Source: Prosopocoilus inquinatus (Eukaryota; Arthropoda; Insecta; Coleoptera; Lucanidae). Taken from it: a DNA stretch of 64,000 bases. Location: the NCBI GenBank assembly GCA_036172665.1, contig CM069873.1, positions 48,702,001 through 48,766,000 on the forward strand. Direction: 5' to 3'. Shown here piece by piece: positions 41,040 through 49,516 of the stretch. The notes beneath the pieces were generated by a model, which was given only the letters and a program-made list of their open reading frames with translations, ran no database searches and had not been told where the DNA came from. The number at the start of each line of letters is the position of its first letter. Position 1 is the stretch's first letter. The translations under genes and the position numbers were made by a program.

Positions 41040-41321
41040 TTACATATTAACAGCTTTATGCATACTTATATCAAAAATTAATTTACTAATTCCAAACATC
41101 ATTAATTCATTTGTAATTGCTCCTTTCTCAGATATTTCATTATTGAGAAATGATTTAACATTTGTCTTCATATCACTTTCCATAACACTCAAGCATGGAA
41201 TCATGTTGCTGTAGAATGATTTATAGTTCAATTGTTTCAAAACTTCTAAACGATATAATATAATATCACACAATTTCCAGAGTTCCAATAGACCTTTATA
41301 AGATATATATAATGTCTCCAC
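41040..41321 (-). CDS. Unknown small Polinton protein, 93 codons
   Basis: METLYISYKGLLELWKLCDI to SKLIFDISMHKAVNM; largely helical with several Met. It lies immediately downstream of the 41.35-41.85 kb gene in another frame and could be its continuation. No domain recognised. Confidence 0.4.
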   Translation of the reverse strand: METLYISYKGLLELWKLCDIILYRLEVLKQLNYKSFYSNMIPCLSVMESDMKTNVKSFLNNEISEKGAITNELMMFGISKLIFDISMHKAVNM

Positions 41322-41348
41322 TCCTCTTTCTAATTTCAGTATTTTCGT

Positions 41349-41870
41349 TCATTCGATGCGTTCGAAAGACGCCTTTACTGAGCTGATTTTCATTACCGGA
41401 TAAATAGTTTTCTTCTCAGTAAAATACGACTTCAAAGTGTAGTTATAAGAACAAAATTCTTTCCATTCCTCTTCTAAAAACGATATGCTCTGCCTTTTGG
41501 AACCCATAATACGTATTATCGGATCAAAAAATGTTTCGGTACACAGTCCGACACAAATCCACTTCGTACGGCTCTTATTTAGAAAATATACACTTTGAGC
41601 TAAAAGTGGCAGCTGATCTACGTCAGTCACCTCCCTTGCTTCTGAAATCTCGGAAGGTGCTGTCTCATTCGTATCACATTGACGAAAAGCTTCATCTGTG
41701 AAGTAAGGTTGGGAGAGTATTTCAAATTGAAACTCGTTTCGAACTGAGGGCATATTCAAACCGTGCTCATCCGGCTTTTTTTCTTCTTTTGGTTTGTCAA
41801 CGTTTTCAATCAGAAGTCTTTTCTTCTGTACGTCGTCACAAGGATCGTTCACGTGCCTTCTCTTTTGTTT
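41349..41870 (-). CDS. Unknown Polinton protein with spliced 5' leader
   Basis: The open frame is about 167 codons from a GTG at 41852 and continues upstream to a splice acceptor (AAACAAAAG, near 41870). A leader with donor AAAA|GTAAGT (41924) lies upstream, and a TATA/Inr promoter beyond that. The protein is acidic/basic mixed: KKRLLIENVDKPKEEKKPDE, YFLNKSRTKWICVGLCTETF, DPIIRIMGSKRQSISFLEEE. No ATG precedes conserved-looking sequence, so the coding start is unresolved. Family unknown. Confidence 0.5.
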   Translation of the reverse strand, partial: KQKRRHVNDPCDDVQKKRLLIENVDKPKEEKKPDEHGLNMPSVRNEFQFEILSQPYFTDEAFRQCDTNETAPSEISEAREVTDVDQLPLLAQSVYFLNKSRTKWICVGLCTETFFDPIIRIMGSKRQSISFLEEEWKEFCSYNYTLKSYFTEKKTIYPVMKISSVKASFERIE

Positions 41871-41979
41871 CAGGAAAAAATATACAAATTATAAATTATT
41901 ACAATAAGATGATTTAAACTTACTTTTATGTATGTAGGGTAGGTGTTAATTTAACAACACAACTCACAGTTCTGTAACA

Positions 41980-42013
41980 ACTGAATCTATTCCCAAATGA
42001 AGAACCTTATATA
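41980..42013 (-). promoter_or_regulatory. TATA + TCAGT initiator promoter at the right end of the Polinton
   Basis: Minus strand TATATAAG at 42006-42013 and TCAGT at 41980-41984. Distance from the first TATA base to the initiator A is 31 bases, the arthropod optimum. The transcript would run left into the intron-containing gene at 41.35-41.87 kb. Confidence 0.65.
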
Positions 42014-42089
42014 ACAAGATTTTAGGTGGGGGTCCCTACCTCCTCCAACCTTACGGTCGTATTCAAGATAAACCGTTTTTGGATCCTCC

Positions 42090-42412
42090 GTCAAGTTAAG
42101 GTCACGTCAAGGATAGATAATTTTTGGAACCCTCCTCTGCCCTCGCTTTTAGAGGTAATGATGAGGTCACGTCAATGACATTAAGATTTTGCAACCTCCT
42201 CTGACTTGATCCTTAACCTTGTAGTTACATCGGTACAGAGCAAATTTTAGAACCTTCTCCGATCTTAACCTTGAACCCTCAAGGTCATTTCAAAGTTACC
42301 TCTCGGTTACGTTAGGAACAGGTCGATTCTGGAACCTCCTCTAATCTTGACCTTGATCGAGGTCACCTCAAGGTCATGGCCTTGAAGTTTAAGGTCATGG
42401 TGAGGTCACGTC
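42090..42412. repeat. Degenerate tandem copies of the Polinton terminal unit
   Basis: Four diverged copies, spaced about 60-95 bp, of GGTCACGTCAGGAATAGGCC followed by GATTCTGGAACCTCCTCC-like sequence precede the true end. The left end has instead the 11-bp array. Confidence 0.7.
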
Positions 42413-42502
42413 AGGAATAGGCCGATTCTGGAACCTCCTCCGACCTTGACCTTGAATTTTATTGGTCAAGGTCGGAGGAGGTTCCAGAATCGGCCTATTC
42501 CT
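42413..42502. repeat. Right terminal hairpin of the Polinton
   Basis: Arms 42413-42451 and 42464-42502 are perfect 39-bp inverted repeats around a 12-base loop that is the complement of the left loop. ACTACT follows to the element tip at 42508. Confidence 0.92.
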
Positions 42503-42562
42503 ACTACTGTTGTGGTTTTTTGCTAATTACTTCCTGAGTAAGTATACTACATTATCTCGTAG

Positions 42563-43053
42563 AACAGATAAAATTGCGACATCTTACGATCGCTTTTTGA
42601 CCTGACATTGCAGTAGGACAGACAAATTGAAGCGGGATTTGCTCCTAATAAGTACCCCATGCAAGGCGGCCATGCTTGCTGTCAAAGCATAATGAAAGAT
42701 TTAGAAAAATTTTGTGCAAATCGTTTTTGATTGCAGTGAAAACCTCGAGCAGCCTCTGGACAGCTGTTTCTGCCCTGCTTGGGGCTTCTTCAGCAGAGAC
42801 GTAGCTCGACATTCCCACTGCAGACTAAAAACGACTTGCCCAATTTATTCGCAATTGCGATGTAAGAATGATGAACAGATAAAATTGCGACATCTTACGA
42901 TCGCTTTTTGACCTAACATTGCAGTAGGATAGACAATGTCAGGTCAAAAGCGATCGTAAGATGTCGCAATTTTATCTGTTCATCATTCTTACATCGCAAT
43001 TGCGAATAAATTGGGCAAGTCGTTTTTGGTCTGCAGTGGGAATGTCGAGCTAC
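42563..43053. repeat. Fold-back family FB, copy D
   Basis: Begins GAACAGATAAAATTGCGACA and carries the same palindromic core as copies A and C. The right part (about 42875-43050) is an inverted partial repeat of the left. It lies 54 bp beyond the Polinton end. Confidence 0.8.
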
Positions 43054-43141
43054 TAGCTATTTATTCCGAATTCTGAATTATTTTTACATTAAAATATTAA
43101 AATTTATTACATTTACATCAATAGACAAAAATTATTAATAA

Positions 43142-43485
43142 TGTGGCGAGCCGCTCAGTGCTGCGTCACGCTGAGGGCGTCAGGAGGTCGGTTCGCTGTT
43201 GTGCGTCATCGGCCATCACGCCACCGGGGCCTACACCGGGGTCACATCGAACAGACTGGAATCTTCCCGCATAGAGAGTTCCAGACGGCGGCGAATGATA
43301 TAAAATCGCCCCGGGTTGACTCACCAGTCAGTCGAATTCGAACAGCGAACGTCGAAGTTAGATTTTAGTGTGTAAATAAATTGTTACAAATAAATTAGTT
43401 TTTAAGCTTTATTAAATTACGGTTAAGTTTGTATCGAGTGTTTTATTCGTTTAAATAAATATATTAAAACCCTAGAAACGTAGCA
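43142..43485 (+). repeat. Gypsy-B 5' LTR
   Basis: 344 bp. TATA-like TATAAAATCG at about 43300 is followed within 30 bp by TCACCAGTCAGTCG, an arthropod TCAGT initiator. AATAAA-type signals occur downstream. It drives the element transcript. Confidence 0.9.
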
Positions 43486-43486
43486 G

Positions 43487-43504
43487 TGGTGTCGGTGTGC
43501 GGGT
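43487..43504 (+). promoter_or_regulatory. Gypsy-B primer binding site
   Basis: TGGTGTCGGTGTGCGGGT begins one base after the LTR. The primer tRNA was not identified. Confidence 0.6.
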
Positions 43505-43582
43505 TTGTGCAAATAAATAAACAATTTAAAGTAAATTAAATTTAATCAGATTATAAAATAAGTACAGTATCGGAAAAAAACA

Positions 43583-46500
43583 ATGGCTACGAGAAAAGTG
43601 TTGTTGAAAGACTTAAAAGTGGCCGAATTAAAATCCGAATTGGAAGAACGAGAGTTAGAAACCTGTGGTTTGAAAGGCGCACTTCAACAGCGTCTCCGAT
43701 CCGATTTGTTGACAGCTGGCGAAGATCCAGAGACCTTCCTTTTCGAAATTTCGTGTGGTCCCGCCGATTTTAATAAAATCCTGAAAGATGAACTTCGAGA
43801 ACAATCCAGAAATTTAGAGCAAAAGCTTCTAGAACAATCTGGAAATTTCAAGGACGAACTTCGAGAACAATCTGGAAATTTCAAGGACGAACTTCGAGAA
43901 CAATCCAGAAATTTGGACGAGAAGTTTCAAGAACAGTCTGGAAATTTAGAGAAACTTCGAGAACAATCCAGAAATTTAGAGGAAAAGCTTCTAGAACAAT
44001 CTGGAAATTTCAAGGACGAACTTCGAGAACAATCCAGAAATTTAGAGGAGAAGCTTCTAGAACAATCTGGAAATTTCAAGGACGAACTTCGAGAACAATC
44101 TGTAAACTTCAAAGACGAGTTGCAAACTAAATTGATGGAACAATCCAGAAATTTAGAGGAGAAGCTTCTAGAACAATCTGGAAATTTGGACAAATTACAG
44201 AATAAATTGTTGGAACAATCTAGAGACTTAGACGAGAAATTTCGAGAGCACTCCATAAATTTTGACGAGAAATTTCTAGAACAAACAAAAGGACTCGAAG
44301 ATAAATTAGTGGTAAAAATATCAGAAGAAACAAAGAACCTGCAAGAAAATGTGGAGGAAATAATATTTCAGCAGGATAACAAAATCAAAAATCTGGAACA
44401 AATCATGGCGGGGTTGCGAGTGTTCGGGGATCAGCCACCAGTAGAAACACTAGAAAATAATGAAACCCGAATTGTGGAAGGACCAGTAGAAAATTTGAAA
44501 TTAAAAATAAAACCACCGACGTTCGATGGAAAATCTTCTTGGCCCAACTACTTCAAACAGTTCGAAGCAGCAGCAAAGGCAAACAGATGGACGGCCAGCG
44601 AAAAAGCCACTTCGTTAATTGTGGCCTTGAGAGGAGACGCTATCGATGTGCTACAGACGATGCCGCCAGAGGAACAAGAAGACTTCGACAAGCTTGTGAA
44701 TAGGATGGAAATGCGTTACGGACAGGCCCATCTGACCGAGGTATACCATGCGCAGTTGAGGAATCGCTGTCAGAAATCCGGAGAAAGTCTTCAGGAATTC
44801 GAAGCAGACGTTGCGCGTCTAGCCCAGTTGGCATATCCCACAGCTCCTGTTGAATTCCTCAAATGTTTGACGGTGCAGACCTTCATAGATGGAATCCGTG
44901 ACCCAGACAACCAGCAGGCATTGAGAATGACCCATCCGAAGACGTCCAAGAACGCATTAGCTTATGCCTTGGAATTTGAAGCAGGGAGACGAGTCTCAAG
45001 AGGGCATGTCAAGATGCGAGCGGCTATGGACTTCCAAGAGGAAGAAGAGGAAGAATCCGCTAACGCCAAGGTGGGATCTACTATAAAGGAGCGAGCCAGG
45101 GAGTATGCCACCGCCGAGGATGTTCGCCGCATTGTGGAACAGGTCTTCAAGCAGAAGAAGCCGCTGGAATTGCCAGGAGGAAGGACATGTTCGCAGGCGA
45201 TGTCCAAAGCCCAGACAGGATCCAAGGAAGCCACAGTTAAACTAAGCCGGGTCGGTGCAGAGGGGCAAACGTCGACCCGTATTCAAAGGCCCCCAAAGAC
45301 GAAAGCCAACCAAGTAATATTCCTACGGCAGTTAACCAGCAGTGTCTTCGTGGATGTTACCATTGATGACATTCCTCACACCATGTTGTTGGATACGGGT
45401 GCGACGAAGACCATCCTAAGACCCGACGTCATTAAGTCATCTGGACGCACCGAGCCGACCAAGTGGAAACTGAAAACTGCAACTGGAACATCAGCAACTG
45501 TCCACGGTGAAGTAGAGGTTATCATCACCATTGGTTCAACTCCAATAAAACACCGTGCACTGGTGGCAGATATAGAGGACGAGGCAATTTTGGGCATGGA
45601 CGTCATGTGTGCCCACGGGTTCCAATTGGACTTAAAGCGTGGCGTGATGGCGGTCAATAATGAGGAGTTGGTTCTACATCAACGAGGGGACGTGGCCGCT
45701 CGAGTAGTCCTCGCTGAAGACGTTGTATTACCCAGCAGGACTGAGGTTATCGTCGACGTAAAACTGGACGGTGTTTTTCAAGATGGTCAAGTCATTATGG
45801 TTGAACCTAATACTGATGATCAAAGGATTGGAAGAGGAGTCCTCGTTGGGAAAATGTTGTTGACGGCGAAGAAGGAAGTACCTGTCCGCCTGATGAACGT
45901 CAATTGTTTCTCTGTCAATATCAAGAAAGGAACAATCTTGGGAAGCTGCACCATGGTGTCCTCCATCTCCCGGCAACTTGAAACAAACGTGCCAGAAGCG
46001 AAAGTCCCAAAGAAATTATGGGAAATGGTTATGTCAACAGCCCAGGAATTGACTCCAGACCAGAAGACAAAAGCAAAGAATCTGATCGGTCGTTATCAAG
46101 ATGTATTCGAGGTAGAAGATGGATCCAAGGGAAGAACTGATGTCGTGAAACACAAAATAGAGACTGGAGAAGAAAGACCTATCCGTCAAGCTCCAAGGCG
46201 ATTACCGTTGGCAAAGCGTGAGGAAGCGGAACGCATTATTCGCGAGATGGAAAAGGATAATGTAATAGAACCATCAAGCAGCCCGTGGGCGTTACCAGTA
46301 GTGCTTGTGATGAAAAAGGATGGGTCCACCAGATTCTGTGTAGACTACCGGTTACTCAACAATGTCACCAAGAAGGACAGCTATCCCCTGCCACGGATTG
46401 ATGATACCCTGGACACCCTAGCCGGCTCAAAGATCTTCTCAACTTTGGACTTAAAGAGTGGATATTGGCAAGTGGAGCTGGCGCCCGAAGATCGAGAAAA

Positions 46501-49500
46501 GACGGCGTTTTCCATTGGTATGGGTCTGTGGCAGTTCACAGTGATGCCATTCGGATTATGTAATGCCCCAGCGACATTCGAGAGATTAATGGAGACGGTT
46601 CTGAAAGGTCTGTCCTGGACAACGTGCATGGTGTACCTTGATGACATAATTGTCGTGGGAAAGACGTTCGACGACCACCTAAGGAACCTGGAAGGAGTGT
46701 TCCAGCGGCTTCGCGGAGCTGGCCTAAAGCTTAGCCTCAAGAAGTGTCACCTATTCCAGAAGGAAGTGAATTACCTGGGGCACATTGTTAATGGAAATGG
46801 AATCGCCGTGGACCCTGTGAAGATTCAGGTGGTGAAAGACTGGTCAACTCCCAGAAATAAACACCAAATAAGGAGTTTCCCTGGCCTGTGCACTTACTAT
46901 CGGCGCTACGTTCCTGGATTTGCAGACATTGCTAAGCCGTTAACAAAACTCACTGAAGAAGGTCGTCCATTTGAATGGGACCAACAGTGTCAAATTGGCT
47001 TTGAACAACTAAAGCAGTACTTGGTTAGTGCTCCTATTCTGAGTTATCCTCTCCCGGAAGGCAAGTTCGTCGTGGACACAGATGCTAGCAACGTTGGGAT
47101 TGGTGGCGTACTCTCCCAGATACAAGAGGGGCAAGAGAAGGTGATCGGCTACTTCAGTAAAGTCCTATCAAAACCGGAACGAAACTATTGCGTCACAAGA
47201 AGGGAATTGCTAGCCGTCGTAAAAACGATAGAACACTTCTACAAGTACTTGTATGGTAGACGCTTCCTGCTGAGGACCGACCACGCCGCTCTAAAATGGC
47301 TTCTCCGTTTCAAGAACACAGAAGGGCAAGTTGCACGATGGATCGAACGACTTCAGGAGTACGATTTTGAAATTCAGCATCGGGCAGGAACTAGCCATCG
47401 AAATGCCGATGCTTTGTCGAGAAGACCCTGCGCCGAAGACTGTAAGCACTGTAGTCGTTTGGACGAGAAAGTAGCCACGACTGCGAGGACAGCCATTGTT
47501 GACGACAAATGGCAAGCCGAAGAACTGCGAAGAGACCAGGAGAACGACCCGGATTTGAAATTAGTGCTAGAGTGGAAAAGCAGGGACGCGAGGCCTACCT
47601 GGGAAGAGGTAGCACCATGTGCACCGTCCGTAAAATCATACTGGGCGCAGTGGGACTCCATAGTGTTGGATCGTGGTCTTCTGAGACGAAGCATGGAGAA
47701 TCCAGAAAGCATGGAACAGAAGACACAGTTACTAATCCCCAAGAATAGGGTGCCAGAAGTTCTGAGGGAACTTCACGATGGAACTTCGGGAGGGCACCTG
47801 GGAGTTAAGAAGACTATGGAGAAGGTGCGCGAAAGATTTTACTGGGTGAACTGCAAGGAAGACGTGAAGGATTGGTGCAGAAAGTGTGCAGTCTGCGCAG
47901 CCAGTAACAGCCCCCACAGGCGGGGTAAGGCCCCCATGAGACAGTACAACGTTGGAAGTCCTTTTGAGAGAGTTGCCATCGATGAAGCCGGCCCGTTTCC
48001 AGAAACGAATGGTGGAAACAAGTACATCGTCGTGGTAATGGACTACTTTAGTAAGTGGGTTGAAGCTTACGCCCTACCTAACCAAGAGGCAGTCACTATT
48101 GCGGAAGTCCTTGTCAGGGAATGGATCAGTCGGTATGGTGCACCTATGGAACTGCATTCAGACCAAGGAAGGAACTTTGAATCGGCCTTGTTCAAGAACG
48201 TGTGTACTCTGCTCGGCGTCCGAAAAACTAGAACAACTGCACTCCACCCACAGTCGGACGGAATGGTGGAAAGGTTCAATAGAACCATCAACCGACATTT
48301 GTCCAAGGTCGTTTCCAATCATCAGAGGGACTGGGACACGTACATCCCCCTGTTTCTAATGGCATACCGCTCATCTGTTCAGGAGACAACAGGGGAGACT
48401 CCCGCGAAAGTGGTATTCGGGCGAGAGCCGAGACTGCCCTGCGACCTGAAGTTTGGTGTGAAGCCTGGCGAAGTCTCTGCCGACGAAGATTACGTGAGCA
48501 AATTACGCAGGAAAATGGATGATATCCACAACCAAGTGCGTCACAATATACAGACGGCCAGCGATCGGATGAAGGAGCACTATGACATCAACGCTCACGG
48601 GGGATACCAACCTGGAGCACTGGTCTGGCTTTATAACCCCCAAAGACGTCGAGGCCTCTCCGCAAAATTACAGACCTCTTGGGAAGGTCCTTACAAGGTG
48701 ATGAAACGGATCAACGACGTCGTTTACCGCATCAGGAAGGTCCCCCATGGCAAACCCAAAGTAATCCACTTCAACCGGATAGCCCCTTACCATGGAGAAG
48801 CAGATGAAGGGACAGTACAAAGGGCGCAAGTTTCCGAAGTGAACTTCGAAACCTTCATGTCTCATCACGCCGAAGGAAGCAAGGCACGGTTTGGAGTGAC
48901 CACGGAGAAGCAACAAGATCTCTTTAAAGTGCCACTGGAGTACAGTCTGGCCCACTGCGTAGCAGAAGACCTGAAAATGTCCAAAGGAATCGCTCAGGTG
49001 TTTAGGAAGAAATTTGGCCAAATCGAGGAGCTACGAAGACAGCATCCCATGGTAGGCAAGAGCTTGCAGATCATTGATTCGACGGCAGATCGGAGGCGCC
49101 ACGTGCATTATTTAGTCACTAAGAAGACATCAAGCGGTAAACCTGACTATCAAAGTATGTGGAGAGCCCTATATAGCCTGAGGAGACAGCTAATAGAGAA
49201 CCATCAGATGAAGTTGGCCATCCCCAAATTGGACTGCGGATTGGACGGACTAGACTGGAGAGTAATACGAAGCATGCTGGAAGTCATCTTCCACAGAACG
49301 GGAATTGAAGTCCTAGTCTGCAGCCATCACCCACAGGCAACAGTCAGCAACAGCAAAACCGTAGACTGCTACTTCTTCCAGACGGGAAATTGCAAGAATG
49401 GGCCAGCTTGTAGATTCCGACATCCTCCTTCAAGAGTATCACCAGGAACATTTCGAGACGAAACGTTTTTAAGAAGGGGGCAGTGTGGCGAGCCGCTCAG

Positions 49501-49516
49501 TGCTCCGTCACGCTGA
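43583..49516 (+). CDS. Gypsy-B Gag-Pol with SAP, macrodomain and CCCH finger
   Basis: 1977 aa, ATG at 43583. SAP domain 8-42; coiled coil of 11-residue units (LREQSGNFKDE type) 65-280; Gag capsid 305-470 with no CCHC knuckle; protease LLDTGAT 602-608; RT YLDD 1018-1021; RNase H TDASNVGIGG near 1166; integrase HHCC 1398-1438 and DD35E Asp1467, Asp1527, Glu1563; GPY module at 1702; macrodomain about 1767-1914; CCCH finger 1929-1947. The stop lies 33 bp inside the 3' LTR. Gag and Pol are one frame, so both would be made in equal amount unless processed. All catalytic motifs are intact. Ordinary Gypsy Pol ends after the integrase; the roughly 230-residue extension is exceptional. Confidence 0.96.
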   Translation: MATRKVLLKDLKVAELKSELEERELETCGLKGALQQRLRSDLLTAGEDPETFLFEISCGPADFNKILKDELREQSRNLEQKLLEQSGNFKDELREQSGNFKDELREQSRNLDEKFQEQSGNLEKLREQSRNLEEKLLEQSGNFKDELREQSRNLEEKLLEQSGNFKDELREQSVNFKDELQTKLMEQSRNLEEKLLEQSGNLDKLQNKLLEQSRDLDEKFREHSINFDEKFLEQTKGLEDKLVVKISEETKNLQENVEEIIFQQDNKIKNLEQIMAGLRVFGDQPPVETLENNETRIVEGPVENLKLKIKPPTFDGKSSWPNYFKQFEAAAKANRWTASEKATSLIVALRGDAIDVLQTMPPEEQEDFDKLVNRMEMRYGQAHLTEVYHAQLRNRCQKSGESLQEFEADVARLAQLAYPTAPVEFLKCLTVQTFIDGIRDPDNQQALRMTHPKTSKNALAYALEFEAGRRVSRGHVKMRAAMDFQEEEEEESANAKVGSTIKERAREYATAEDVRRIVEQVFKQKKPLELPGGRTCSQAMSKAQTGSKEATVKLSRVGAEGQTSTRIQRPPKTKANQVIFLRQLTSSVFVDVTIDDIPHTMLLDTGATKTILRPDVIKSSGRTEPTKWKLKTATGTSATVHGEVEVIITIGSTPIKHRALVADIEDEAILGMDVMCAHGFQLDLKRGVMAVNNEELVLHQRGDVAARVVLAEDVVLPSRTEVIVDVKLDGVFQDGQVIMVEPNTDDQRIGRGVLVGKMLLTAKKEVPVRLMNVNCFSVNIKKGTILGSCTMVSSISRQLETNVPEAKVPKKLWEMVMSTAQELTPDQKTKAKNLIGRYQDVFEVEDGSKGRTDVVKHKIETGEERPIRQAPRRLPLAKREEAERIIREMEKDNVIEPSSSPWALPVVLVMKKDGSTRFCVDYRLLNNVTKKDSYPLPRIDDTLDTLAGSKIFSTLDLKSGYWQVELAPEDREKTAFSIGMGLWQFTVMPFGLCNAPATFERLMETVLKGLSWTTCMVYLDDIIVVGKTFDDHLRNLEGVFQRLRGAGLKLSLKKCHLFQKEVNYLGHIVNGNGIAVDPVKIQVVKDWSTPRNKHQIRSFPGLCTYYRRYVPGFADIAKPLTKLTEEGRPFEWDQQCQIGFEQLKQYLVSAPILSYPLPEGKFVVDTDASNVGIGGVLSQIQEGQEKVIGYFSKVLSKPERNYCVTRRELLAVVKTIEHFYKYLYGRRFLLRTDHAALKWLLRFKNTEGQVARWIERLQEYDFEIQHRAGTSHRNADALSRRPCAEDCKHCSRLDEKVATTARTAIVDDKWQAEELRRDQENDPDLKLVLEWKSRDARPTWEEVAPCAPSVKSYWAQWDSIVLDRGLLRRSMENPESMEQKTQLLIPKNRVPEVLRELHDGTSGGHLGVKKTMEKVRERFYWVNCKEDVKDWCRKCAVCAASNSPHRRGKAPMRQYNVGSPFERVAIDEAGPFPETNGGNKYIVVVMDYFSKWVEAYALPNQEAVTIAEVLVREWISRYGAPMELHSDQGRNFESALFKNVCTLLGVRKTRTTALHPQSDGMVERFNRTINRHLSKVVSNHQRDWDTYIPLFLMAYRSSVQETTGETPAKVVFGREPRLPCDLKFGVKPGEVSADEDYVSKLRRKMDDIHNQVRHNIQTASDRMKEHYDINAHGGYQPGALVWLYNPQRRRGLSAKLQTSWEGPYKVMKRINDVVYRIRKVPHGKPKVIHFNRIAPYHGEADEGTVQRAQVSEVNFETFMSHHAEGSKARFGVTTEKQQDLFKVPLEYSLAHCVAEDLKMSKGIAQVFRKKFGQIEELRRQHPMVGKSLQIIDSTADRRRHVHYLVTKKTSSGKPDYQSMWRALYSLRRQLIENHQMKLAIPKLDCGLDGLDWRVIRSMLEVIFHRTGIEVLVCSHHPQATVSNSKTVDCYFFQTGNCKNGPACRFRHPPSRVSPGTFRDETFLRRGQCGEPLSAPSR
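43604..43708 (+). other. SAP DNA-binding domain at the Gag N-terminus
   Basis: Residues 8-42: LKDLKVAELKSELEERELET then CGLKGALQQRL. This is the helix-turn-helix SAP pattern (L-x-V-x-E-L-K-x-E-L-x-x-R-x-L ... G-x-K-x-x-L-x-x-R-L) of chromatin and scaffold-attachment proteins. It may tether Gag to DNA or chromatin. Confidence 0.85.
48881..49324 (+). other. TARG1/OARD1-like macrodomain
   Basis: Residues about 1767-1914. Motifs in order: GDLF-like QQDLFKVP, SLAHCVAEDLKMSKGIAQVF, RKKFGQIEEL, HYLVTKKTSSGKPDYQSM, IPKLDCGLDGLDWRVIRSML. These match the OARD1/TARG1 family, which removes ADP-ribose from acidic residues and deacylates O-acyl-ADP-ribose. Human TARG1 uses Lys84 and Asp125; here Lys1847 (49121-49123) and Asp1888 (49244-49246) occupy the equivalent motifs with the same 41-residue separation. 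Length, about 148 residues, equals the cellular enzyme. Confidence 0.92.
49367..49423 (+). other. CCCH zinc finger at the Pol C-terminus
   Basis: Residues 1929-1947: C-x7-C-x5-C-x3-H, CYFFQTGNCKNGPACRFRH. The C-x7-8-C-x5-C-x3-H class usually binds single-stranded RNA. Gag has no zinc knuckle, so this finger may supply RNA binding, although it lies at the opposite end of the polyprotein. Confidence 0.9.
49469..49483 (+). promoter_or_regulatory. Gypsy-B polypurine tract
   Basis: TTAAGAAGGGGGCAG immediately before the 3' LTR; primes plus-strand DNA synthesis. Confidence 0.8.

Larger units (their letters stand above)
18670..42508. mobile_element. Polinton/Maverick, complete 23.8 kb
   Basis: The ends are AGTAGTAGGAATAGG and its complement. 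The flanking 6-bp target sites are ATTGTG (18664-18669) and GTTGTG (42509-42514), five of six identical; Polintons make 6-bp duplications. The TIRs span about 150-160 bp and begin with a hairpin. Genes: PolB on the plus strand; integrase, ATPase, major and minor capsid proteins, protease, PLA2/core protein and several unknowns on the minus strand. The element is interrupted by a TTAA transposon (21201-26694) and contains a cargo-like region without core genes (32.3-36.4 kb). Confidence 0.95.

Noticed and set aside
43684..49021. Minus-strand frames across Gypsy-B
   Set aside because: Antisense of the 1977-codon frame; repeats such as FPDCSRS simply mirror the coiled-coil coding repeat.
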